Positions 53,252 through 60,504 of a stretch of DNA of 64,000 nt are shown here, in pieces. Position 1 is the first letter of the stretch. Each line of letters starts with the position of its first letter. This DNA is from a bacterium (GTDB lineage: Bacteria; Armatimonadota; Fimbriimonadia; Fimbriimonadales; Fimbriimonadaceae). Location of the stretch: positions 310,001 to 374,000 of the forward strand of contig PNMZ01000001.1 of the NCBI GenBank assembly GCA_013823945.1, in the 5' to 3' direction. The notes under the pieces were generated by a model. That model was not told the origin of the DNA. It ran no database searches and saw only the letters and a list, made by a program, of their open reading frames with translations. The position numbers were made by a program, and so were the translations under genes.

Positions 53252-54082
53252 ATGGCCACTCCCCTCGCCGTCCTCGACCGAATTCAGCTCCGCACCAAGG
53301 CAAAGAGCCTAAGCATCGAAATCCAGGCCGGCGAGATCATCGCTATCATGGGTCCGGCTGGCGGAGGTAAGTCTCACCTTCTGGAAGTCATTGCTGGCGC
53401 CGCCAAACCCGCTGACGGCAAATTCACGTCAGAAGTCCCCATCCACTTCTGCGGCGACCCCATCTTTCCCCGCCGGGCAACACCCATGTCCCTCGCGCGC
53501 TCCGCTCAATCCTCAAAAGATAATCAGCGCACCATCATTGTCCTCAATGCCCTCGGTCTGACCGATGTCCGCGAGCAACCCGTCGCCCGCTTGAGCCAAT
53601 CCCAGATGATCGCCTGCACACTCATCGAAGGGCTCATCCCCGAGTCCGGCATCACCCTCATAGATGGCCTCCTCGATCTCCTCGACCCGTGGATCCTTGA
53701 CCGCACCCTTCGGGTGATGTTGGATGACCTCGAACTCGGTAAGTCCTACCTCTTCACCACCCATCAGCCCCCTCTCGCCGAGCGGGCCGACCAACTCATC
53801 CTCGTCAAAGAGCAGTCCATGGTCTTCGCCGGCTCAATCCCCGAACTCATTGCCCGTACCAAACCCGCTGAATTCATCATCGAATGCGACGATAACTCAA
53901 CCGTCGCCGCCCTGGTCGAACCATTTGCGATCAGCATCAAAAAGTCCCCTGGCCGAATCGTCTTCACCACGCACCGTGGCCAATCCCTCGCCGCCAAACT
54001 CCTCACCTACGGCTATGGCCCTATTCGCACGATCACTGTCAACCAACCCACCCTTTCCGACGCCCTCAAAACTCTCGTTTGA
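53252..54082 (+). CDS. Degenerate ABC-type ATPase
   Basis: A 276-residue ABC ATPase-like protein. Walker A GPAGGGKSH is intact at about residues 34-42. The signature reads LSQSQ instead of LSGGQ, and Walker B reads ITLIDGLLDLLD, with Gly in place of the catalytic Glu. The H-loop His (TTHQ) is kept. About 70 residues follow the ATPase core. Slow or absent ATP hydrolysis is likely. It starts directly at the stop codon of the peptidase gene (TAAATG). No permease is adjacent; a partner subunit may be elsewhere. Confidence 0.75.
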   Translation: MATPLAVLDRIQLRTKAKSLSIEIQAGEIIAIMGPAGGGKSHLLEVIAGAAKPADGKFTSEVPIHFCGDPIFPRRATPMSLARSAQSSKDNQRTIIVLNALGLTDVREQPVARLSQSQMIACTLIEGLIPESGITLIDGLLDLLDPWILDRTLRVMLDDLELGKSYLFTTHQPPLAERADQLILVKEQSMVFAGSIPELIARTKPAEFIIECDDNSTVAALVEPFAISIKKSPGRIVFTTHRGQSLAAKLLTYGYGPIRTITVNQPTLSDALKTLV

Positions 54083-54094
54083 GAAGTATTGAGT

Positions 54095-54180
54095 CGTCAT
54101 TCCGGGCATGATCCGGATTCTCCTCGTCTCAGACTTGATAGAGGGGCTTGTCCCCACAAAGGCGGGGAGGGTTGGGGGGC
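54095..54180. repeat. Intergenic palindromic repeats related to those in argS
   Basis: The 115-base gap between two convergent genes holds CGTCATTCCGGGCatgaTCCGGATT (54095-54119), the start of which matches the argS repeat at 34513, and TCCCC-acaaaggc-GGGGA (54151-54168) with the same N8 spacing as that copy, followed by a G-rich tail gggttggggggcgagg. No T-tract is present, so these look like dispersed elements more than a terminator. Confidence 0.65.
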
Positions 54181-54197
54181 GAGGTTCTCGCTAACGG

Positions 54198-56033
54198 TTA
54201 CCGAACGACCCGCGCGTCACCCTGCCGCAACGTCACCCCAGCCGCATCAAACCACTCCAACAATGGAATCGCAAACTTTCGACTCGTCCCAAAAAACTCC
54301 TTAAACTCCGCTGCCGAAAACCGCTTCCCCGCAAACTCCGCAACAAGTCGATCTCTGAGCATCCGCAAAGACCCTTCCGAATAGTAAATCCCCTCCTCAA
54401 CCCGAACCAATTCTCCCGCATCAACCCCCACCCGCAATATCTCTTCAACCGCCTGCTTCGGAACATTCAAGCCATCCGCAATCACATGCGCCGCCGCCGG
54501 ACTCACCCCTCCCGAATCCAAAACCACCTTCACCCGATCAAGCAAACTCCTTTGCCGCGCCGAAAGCTCCGGACGATGCTCCGCCGAGGCAATGTTCGTC
54601 CCATCCCCCCGCATGACCCCGTCGTGAATCCAGTACGAAACAAGCCGATCCAGGGCCTTCCCCCGCCACGGAACATCCGCAAGTTTTGCCACCTGTTCCC
54701 GAGGCAAAAGCGACTTCGCTGGGTTCTGCCGGTGCAACTCATTCAGGGCCAACAAGAACCGATCCGTCGCCGACCGAAAGTTCTCACCCGTAAACCAGAG
54801 CCCCGCGAATCCCAAAATCTCGCCCGCATTCTTCGACCTCTCAATTTCATCCCCGATCGTCTGCACACTCTCGCCCATCAGCCGTGCAATCTCACCCGAC
54901 ATGATCCCGAGGGGAGCCGAATGAACCACCTGCACCAAATTACTCCCACTCCCCGCCGCCGCTTCACCCGCAAACGCATTCTTCCTTCGCTTTCTGGCTT
55001 CCGGAATCAAGACTTTCCCTCCCCCTAAAACACGCGCCGGTGAATAGCTCCGCACAATCATCGGCTGATCCTTCGCCACCACGGTCACCCGTTCACACCG
55101 AAATTGCTCAAGCGTCGGATCGTGATCGTTGTGGAAGACCTTCCCAATGACCTCGTCCGCCCCGATACTGATCCGAATTCGCGAACCATGCTTGGGTTTC
55201 TCCACCCAGTCAATACGTCCGTCAAAAAGCTCCGTCGCAAAACATCCCCCCGCCTCTGCCACGACATACCCCCGTTCCATCTCGTCTAGATCAACTCCGG
55301 CCAAATTGAGCGCAACCCTCATCCCCGCCACAACTTCCCCAGCTGACTGACCGTGAGAATGCATACCTTTCGCCCTCGTTTTTTCGCCGGAAGGCAACAC
55401 AACACAAGGCTCCCCAACTTTTAACCGACCCCGCGCCAGCGTTCCCGTCACGACTGTTCCATGCCCAGGTCTCGAAAACACTCGGTCTACTGGCAAATAC
55501 CATTTTCCGGTTTTTTCAACCCCTTTCTCACCCAAGAGCCTTCCCAATTCACATTTCAACTCCTCCAATCCCGCTCCTGTGAAAGCGGATACCGGCACGA
55601 TCCGCGCCCCATCAAACCGAGTCCCCTCGAGTAACTCCCTGACCTGCATTGAGGCCAATTCCACCGTATCCTCGTCCGCTAAATCGGATCGCGTCAAGGC
55701 CACCACGAGCTTTTCGACGGGTAACAATTTAACAACCGAAAAATGTTCAACTGTCTGCGGCATCACCCCCTGGTCAGCCGCCACACAAAGCATAACCACA
55801 TCCATCCCCAAAGCCCCGACCAGCATATTCCCGATGAACCGCTCATGCCCCGGCACATCCACTATCGAAATCTTCCCAATCCCCGGCAGATCTATCGCGG
55901 CAAACCCGATATCAATCGTCAAACCGCGCTTCTTTTCTTCCGGGAGCCGATCCGTATCAACGCCCGTCAGTGATTTGATCAAGGTCGTCTTGCCATGATC
56001 AACGTGCCCGGCCGTTCCGATCAGCTGCGCCAT
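54198..56033 (-). CDS. selB: Selenocysteine-specific translation elongation factor
   Basis: A 611-residue GTPase that brings Sec-tRNA to UGA codons. G1 GHVDHGKTT is at residues 9-17, G2 region [10 protein letters not shown] at about 36-45, G3 DVPGHE at about 59-64, and G4 reads TRSD. Domain II has [16 protein letters not shown]. The C-terminal 230 residues are winged-helix repeats that bind the SECIS hairpin (ending ARVVR). Length and layout match SelB. It implies selA, selC, selD and at least one selenoprotein elsewhere; none is visible here. It lies six bases after an asparaginase-family gene. Confidence 0.95.
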   Translation of the reverse strand: MAQLIGTAGHVDHGKTTLIKSLTGVDTDRLPEEKKRGLTIDIGFAAIDLPGIGKISIVDVPGHERFIGNMLVGALGMDVVMLCVAADQGVMPQTVEHFSVVKLLPVEKLVVALTRSDLADEDTVELASMQVRELLEGTRFDGARIVPVSAFTGAGLEELKCELGRLLGEKGVEKTGKWYLPVDRVFSRPGHGTVVTGTLARGRLKVGEPCVVLPSGEKTRAKGMHSHGQSAGEVVAGMRVALNLAGVDLDEMERGYVVAEAGGCFATELFDGRIDWVEKPKHGSRIRISIGADEVIGKVFHNDHDPTLEQFRCERVTVVAKDQPMIVRSYSPARVLGGGKVLIPEARKRRKNAFAGEAAAGSGSNLVQVVHSAPLGIMSGEIARLMGESVQTIGDEIERSKNAGEILGFAGLWFTGENFRSATDRFLLALNELHRQNPAKSLLPREQVAKLADVPWRGKALDRLVSYWIHDGVMRGDGTNIASAEHRPELSARQRSLLDRVKVVLDSGGVSPAAAHVIADGLNVPKQAVEEILRVGVDAGELVRVEEGIYYSEGSLRMLRDRLVAEFAGKRFSAAEFKEFFGTSRKFAIPLLEWFDAAGVTLRQGDARVVR

Positions 56034-56039
56034 TCAATC

Positions 56040-56921
56040 CTACACAATCCCGTGATACTCCCGGTAAGTTATGCTCTCACCTTCTGCAATATACATCTCA
56101 TACTGGCCGTGTGTAATTGCCGCACCGTAATTCCCCATCCGATCGAGCGCCAAAACGACGCACTGATACTCCCGCGACTTCGGCACACGTTTAACCAAAA
56201 ACTCCACAACTTCCCGGCAAGCTTCCTCTGCCGTCGCTCCTTTTCGCATCAATTCAACAACTTTTGCGCTTGCCGATATTCGCCAAAGTGCCTCGCCCAG
56301 CCCCGTTGCCCCGGCGCATCCTGCTTCGTCATCCGCATAGATCCCCGCTCCGACTATCGGAGAATCTCCAACTCGACCAGGCTTTTTAAAAGGCATTCCG
56401 CTCGTCGAACTCGCCGCTACAAACTTCCCATTCTCCCGCGCCAACATCGTCACCGTATCACAAGGTGGCTGATCCTCCACCGAGTGAACGTATGCCATTG
56501 CCGATTGTTTGTTATCCAAAAAATCCTGGTACCGTCTGCGCGCTTCATCGGTCATCAAATCCTGAGGAACCATCCCTTGCTCAATCCCAAATCGCCGGGC
56601 TTGGTCACCCGCAAGCATCACATGATCAGTCCTCTCCATGACCATCCGAGCCAAACTCACCATTGGTAACAAATCTTGAACCGCACAAACCGCACCTGCC
56701 TTGAGATCCTCACCAACCATAACACTCGCATCAAGTTCCAAGACCCCTTCGGAATTAGGCAAGCTCCCTTTGCCAATGGCAATGAAGTCTGGATCAGCCT
56801 CCGCGACTGTCAACCCGGCCTCTAAGCAATCCAAAAGCCCACCCCCCGCCAAGCTGTTCGCAACCGCCGCCTCAATTGCCGCTTTGCCCGGTCTTTTCCA
56901 CGTTGAAAGGATCGTTCTCAC
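56040..56921 (-). CDS. Isoaspartyl peptidase / N4-glucosaminyl-asparaginase family (Ntn hydrolase)
   Basis: A 293-residue Ntn hydrolase of the asparaginase-2 family, made as a precursor that self-cleaves before a Thr. The N-terminal ILSTWKRPGKAAIEAA and GGGLLDCLEAGL fit the aspartylglucosaminidase branch. The cleavage region reads PCDTVTMLARENG, with the nucleophile Thr following Asp, where HDTIGM is more usual. PGRVGDSPIVGAGIYADDEAG with the substrate Arg and Asp is well kept, as is GATGLGEAL. Upstream of selB. Confidence 0.88.
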   Translation of the reverse strand: MRTILSTWKRPGKAAIEAAVANSLAGGGLLDCLEAGLTVAEADPDFIAIGKGSLPNSEGVLELDASVMVGEDLKAGAVCAVQDLLPMVSLARMVMERTDHVMLAGDQARRFGIEQGMVPQDLMTDEARRRYQDFLDNKQSAMAYVHSVEDQPPCDTVTMLARENGKFVAASSTSGMPFKKPGRVGDSPIVGAGIYADDEAGCAGATGLGEALWRISASAKVVELMRKGATAEEACREVVEFLVKRVPKSREYQCVVLALDRMGNYGAAITHGQYEMYIAEGESITYREYHGIV

Positions 56922-56961
56922 AAGCTCAATCCTACCTATTCAGTTTCATCCCGGTCAGTCC

Positions 56962-56989
56962 TTGCGTTTTCACAATTTGAGCCAATAAT
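56962..56989 (+). promoter_or_regulatory. Possible promoter of the flippase gene
   Basis: TTGCGT (56962-56967) and AATAAT (56984-56989) are 16 bases apart, about 38 bases before the ATG. The -10 box matches five of six bases, the -35 box only three. Confidence 0.3.
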
Positions 56990-57026
56990 TTGACCAGCCA
57001 TTTCTCAAAATCGCGAGCGCAAATCC

Positions 57027-58415
57027 ATGTCAAATCCCGACTCAATTGAACCCAACAATTCAATTGAGCTTTCGGCTCAACGAATTGCCGAAGCGCAGGA
57101 ACTCCGCAAGAGCCGAGTTAAGTCCTCAATCAGTTCAAGTATTGTCTCAAAAGTCTTTGGGGCCCTCACTCCCTTACTCATCATTCCACTTGCCCAAACT
57201 CATCTCGGCGATAGTTATCCCGCATATATTGCACTCATGAGCTTGGTGACACTGATCAACACATTTAACTTAGGATTCGGTCCAGCGGTAACTTTCAAGG
57301 TGGCGAAGTTTGCGATCGAGCCAAACCACACGGAAGAAAGACGTCTCTACGCTTCATCGTTTTTTGCCTGCCTTGCCAGCAGTTCTATCCTAGCGCTCGC
57401 AATACTCCTTATTGCCCCATTTGCTCCGATGGAGGCAATTTTTGGCTCAAACCTTTCAAGACACGAAGAAAGCCTTCGTATCGGACTACTAATCCTTGCC
57501 GGACTGACACTTCTTTCCACATTCCAGAACGCGGCCATAAACATGTACAAGGGCTACATGGAAGTCCATAAGATCAGACTCGCCATGGCGACGAGTTACC
57601 TTTTGGCCGCTGTCCTTGCCCCAATTGTGATTCTCTCCACGAAATCTGTAGTCTGGACATTTGCCGTCATGACTGCAACTCCCGCCTTAGCTCAAACCTC
57701 TCTCTTGATCAAACTGCTCTATCAAGATCGCAAATACCTCAGACATTCCTTAGCCGCATGTGATCGAGCCGAAGCAGCCCAGATCTTTCGCGACAACATG
57801 GCCCAAACAGGATCATCCGTTGGTGCCCTTTTCGCCCGGCAAATTCCCATCATAGCGGCCGGATTTCTTGCGAGTTCTCAAGTGGTTGTTGGTCAAGCTG
57901 GAACATTCCTCATCTGGATGAGCGTGATTGTGAGCATTTCACAAATGATCATTGAATCCACTTCGATCACAGTAAGCAATGCGTACCAAGAACACGACTG
58001 GAACTACATCGACCGAGCCAACGCCAAGCTCCGAAAACTTCTCCTAATCGCCGCCCCAACTGGGCTGCTTGTTGCCGGATCGATCGGTCCACTTGTGCTA
58101 AATCTCGTGAGTCGTGGCGACTATCGAGTTGGCCCAATTGAGTGCTTATTCCTCGGCGGCGCTATCATCGCCGCCACATTTATGACTTGGTGGCAATACT
58201 ATGCAGTCGCACTCGGTATGTTCAAATCGGCATCCATAGGCGGACTGATCCAAGCCATCGCCGTCGTTCTGATTCTTGTCCCAATCTCACAGTTCAATGG
58301 ATTCATCCTAGAAGGAACCGCCATCATCGTTGCCGACACCGCTTGCGGATTGTATCTTCTCAAGGCCTTCCGAGACAAACGTGCCGCTTGCCTTGTCGCC
58401 GGTAAGCCCGTCTAG
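57027..58415 (+). CDS. Polysaccharide flippase-like membrane protein (MOP superfamily)
   Basis: A 462-residue integral membrane protein with about 12 hydrophobic helices and a polar 40-residue N-terminus (rich in Ser, Glu and Gln). The layout of helices, with positively charged cytoplasmic loops, fits Wzx-type translocases that flip lipid-linked sugars. There is no conserved catalytic motif in this family, so the call rests on topology and overall similarity. Codons are less C-rich than in neighbours. It is convergent with the next gene, and the two stop codons overlap in CTAG. Confidence 0.7.
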   Translation: MSNPDSIEPNNSIELSAQRIAEAQELRKSRVKSSISSSIVSKVFGALTPLLIIPLAQTHLGDSYPAYIALMSLVTLINTFNLGFGPAVTFKVAKFAIEPNHTEERRLYASSFFACLASSSILALAILLIAPFAPMEAIFGSNLSRHEESLRIGLLILAGLTLLSTFQNAAINMYKGYMEVHKIRLAMATSYLLAAVLAPIVILSTKSVVWTFAVMTATPALAQTSLLIKLLYQDRKYLRHSLAACDRAEAAQIFRDNMAQTGSSVGALFARQIPIIAAGFLASSQVVVGQAGTFLIWMSVIVSISQMIIESTSITVSNAYQEHDWNYIDRANAKLRKLLLIAAPTGLLVAGSIGPLVLNLVSRGDYRVGPIECLFLGGAIIAATFMTWWQYYAVALGMFKSASIGGLIQAIAVVLILVPISQFNGFILEGTAIIVADTACGLYLLKAFRDKRAACLVAGKPV

Positions 58416-58831
58416 TCCTTTCCTATCGCCGCCCTCGCCCCAAATAAAGACTCATTCCCCTCTGGCGTCAAACTCCCAGTTAACTCATCCATCAATTCAC
58501 GCGATTCTGACTCAAATACAAAAGTACCGGTGACATCTCCTTGCCAGATATTCTCCACAACCCACTTGGGTACAGGCATATAGACAATTCTCTCTTCTGG
58601 CTCGACTGAAACACTCAAAATGACTGCCGATCCGTTCCGATCTTGAAAAAGAAACTCATAGACAATCCGATAAGGAAAAAAAGTCGTCGTCCCCATCTGC
58701 ACTTGCCCTTTTTCCCGACCAGATCGCAGCACATCCGAATCAAAAGTTCCAAGTGGCGGCCCGTCACCCCGGCGCAGAGCCTCGTAAATCTCCCGTTTTT
58801 GTTGCGCCGCGACTACCGCCAATTTCTTCAT
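58412..58831 (-). CDS. Conserved-looking protein of unknown function
   Basis: A 139-residue soluble protein. No recognised motif; alpha/beta with a hydrophobic core (FPYRIVYEFLFQD, AVILSVSVEPEERIVYMPV). I use the ATG at 58831 (MKKLAVVAAQQ, GGGA upstream); a TTG eight codons earlier is possible. It converges on the flippase with overlapping TAG stops and diverges from flagellin. It could be a flagellum-related or surface-sugar-related factor by position only. Confidence 0.6.
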   Translation of the reverse strand: MKKLAVVAAQQKREIYEALRRGDGPPLGTFDSDVLRSGREKGQVQMGTTTFFPYRIVYEFLFQDRNGSAVILSVSVEPEERIVYMPVPKWVVENIWQGDVTGTFVFESESRELMDELTGSLTPEGNESLFGARAAIGKD

Positions 58832-58925
58832 CACATCCCAGTCTACGCAACTCAAATCCCCATTAACACCCCAGCAAAAAAACTAGCTAGTAAAACCGCC
58901 AGTGTTTTTTCACCCCAGTAATTCT

Positions 58926-59036
58926 GCCTGCGTGACTCCCCCCAATACCTGGCAAATATCTCCCCAGGCGAGCGGTCAGGATGACCAACCGGAAACGGGA
59001 CGCCAATCCACTCTTGGATTCACGGAAGAAAACAAC
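58926..59036 (+). ncRNA. Structured 5' leader of the flagellin mRNA
   Basis: Four short hairpins follow one another: CCTGG/CCAGG (58948-58968), GGTCA-GGA-TGACC (58974-58986), CCG-GAAA-CGG with a GNRA tetraloop (58989-58998), and AATCC/GGATT (59005-59020). The ribosome site GGAAG (59024-59028) begins right after the last one. GCCTG at 58926 can alternatively pair with CAGGC at 58965-58969, so two folds compete. The GAAA loop followed by GGGACGC recalls the core of the cyclic di-GMP-I riboswitch, but the remaining consensus is missing. A perfect ACTAGCTAGT palindrome lies upstream at 58882-58891. Confidence 0.45.
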
Positions 59037-60431
59037 ATGTCATTTCGAATCAACACCAACGTCAATGCAATGAACGCACTCCGCAACCTCGGTTCCACCG
59101 GGATGGAGATCAACAAAGCCACGACTCGACTCGCTACGGGTCTCCGCATCAATAGCGGTGCTGACGACCCAAGTGGATTGATCGCCTCAGAAAGCTACCG
59201 AGCTCAGCTCAGCAGCATGGATCAAGCCCTGCGAAACAACCAGGACGCTATGAACTTCGCCAAAACCGCCGAGGGTGGTCTTGATGAAGTCAACCGACTT
59301 CTCCGCGATGCTCGTTCACTCGCCGTTGCCAACGGTAACGGAACGCTTGACGATACACAAAAGCAAGCAAACCAAACCCAGTTGAACAGTATTCTCTCCT
59401 CCATTGACCGAATCGCTGGTAACACCGCATTCGGATCAAAGAAACTCTTGAACGGAACGGCAGGCACGCAGTCCAGCGTTATCAAGTCCGCTGACGTCAG
59501 CAAAGTGAGCTTCACCGGCCAATTCAATGGTGCAGCCATTGCCAACGACGGTGCAGTTGACATTAACGTGACAACTGCTGCTCAACGAGCTACCGCTCTC
59601 GGTACCGTTGCTTATGCAACTGGTGCAACCGAAGTTGCAGGTGCTGGATCATTCACGGTCAACGGAACTCAGTTCACAGTTGCTGCTGGAACAACCCGAG
59701 ATCAATTGATCCAATCCATCAACGACAAGTCCTCCGAAACAGGCGTCACCGCCGAAGTCGGTGCCGGTAACGTTGTGAGCTTCAGCTCAATCGAATACGG
59801 TGCAGATGCCAACGTCACCGTCGTTGATGCAAATGGATTGCTCGTCACCGGTGGTGGTTCACTCACCGACAGCGGTGTGGATGCAGAAGCTACTGTTACG
59901 TTCGATGGTGCAACTGTTACATTCGACAGTGGAACGGGCCTCAACCTCAAAGACGCAGACGGTAACAGCATCTCGCTGACCGCTGGTGGTAACGTCGCTG
60001 GTGCAAACACCGGTGTCGGTTACGTCAAGCGCGGTTCGTCTGATTTCCAAATCGGTGCGAACGCTGGTCAAACGGCAAGCCTCTCACTCGGTAACTTCAG
60101 TGCTGGTGCTTTGGGTCTCAACTCAACGTCCACCAACATCACCGGAACCGACATGAGCACGGCTCTTGGCGCAATCGATAGCGCAATCGCATCTGTCGCT
60201 GACAGCCGCGGTCGAATCGGTTCGTTCATGAAGAACACTCTCGAATCGAACGTCCGGAGCCTCGGAATTGCTCGAGAAAACCTCGCTGCAACCGAAAGCA
60301 CAATCCGAGAAATCGACGTTGCTCAAGAAATGACCAACTACACCAAGTTGCAAATTCTTCAACAATCCGGTATCTCAATGCTTGCTCAAGCCAACTCGGC
60401 TCCGCAGGCTGTTCTCTCCCTCCTCCGATAA
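59037..60431 (+). CDS. fliC: Flagellin
   Basis: A 464-residue flagellar filament subunit. The N-terminal D0/D1 part (MSFRINTNVNAMNALRNLGS ... SRLATG-like TRLATGLRINSGADDPSGL) and the C-terminal part (NVRSLGIARENLAATESTIR, then QILQQSGISMLAQAN and QAVLSLLR) are canonical. The central domain (about 165-370) is a variable beta domain rich in Ala, Gly, Thr and Val, almost without Lys or aromatic residues. ATG at 59037 is fixed by GGAAG eight bases upstream. Codon usage is biased as in highly expressed genes. It stands alone, with a strong terminator after it. Confidence 0.96.
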   Translation: MSFRINTNVNAMNALRNLGSTGMEINKATTRLATGLRINSGADDPSGLIASESYRAQLSSMDQALRNNQDAMNFAKTAEGGLDEVNRLLRDARSLAVANGNGTLDDTQKQANQTQLNSILSSIDRIAGNTAFGSKKLLNGTAGTQSSVIKSADVSKVSFTGQFNGAAIANDGAVDINVTTAAQRATALGTVAYATGATEVAGAGSFTVNGTQFTVAAGTTRDQLIQSINDKSSETGVTAEVGAGNVVSFSSIEYGADANVTVVDANGLLVTGGGSLTDSGVDAEATVTFDGATVTFDSGTGLNLKDADGNSISLTAGGNVAGANTGVGYVKRGSSDFQIGANAGQTASLSLGNFSAGALGLNSTSTNITGTDMSTALGAIDSAIASVADSRGRIGSFMKNTLESNVRSLGIARENLAATESTIREIDVAQEMTNYTKLQILQQSGISMLAQANSAPQAVLSLLR

Positions 60432-60453
60432 TTCGGTCGAGAATAAGACGGCG

Positions 60454-60484
60454 AGAAGGGCTCCCACGAGGTGGGAGCCCTTCT
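60454..60484 (+). terminator. Strong rho-independent terminator after flagellin
   Basis: AGAAGGGCTCCCAC and GTGGGAGCCCTTCT form a perfect 14-bp stem with a three-base GAG loop, 22 bases after the flagellin stop codon. The T-tract is short (TTCTTACATTT). It may also serve the convergent glycosyltransferase gene. Confidence 0.88.
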
Positions 60485-60504
60485 TACATTTCAAGTTTCA
60501 CCAA

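Noticed and set aside
58926-59036. Canonical cyclic di-GMP-I riboswitch before flagellin
   Set aside because: Only the GAAA loop and GGGACGC fit; the conserved second stem and the rest of the core are missing. Kept as an unclassified structured leader.
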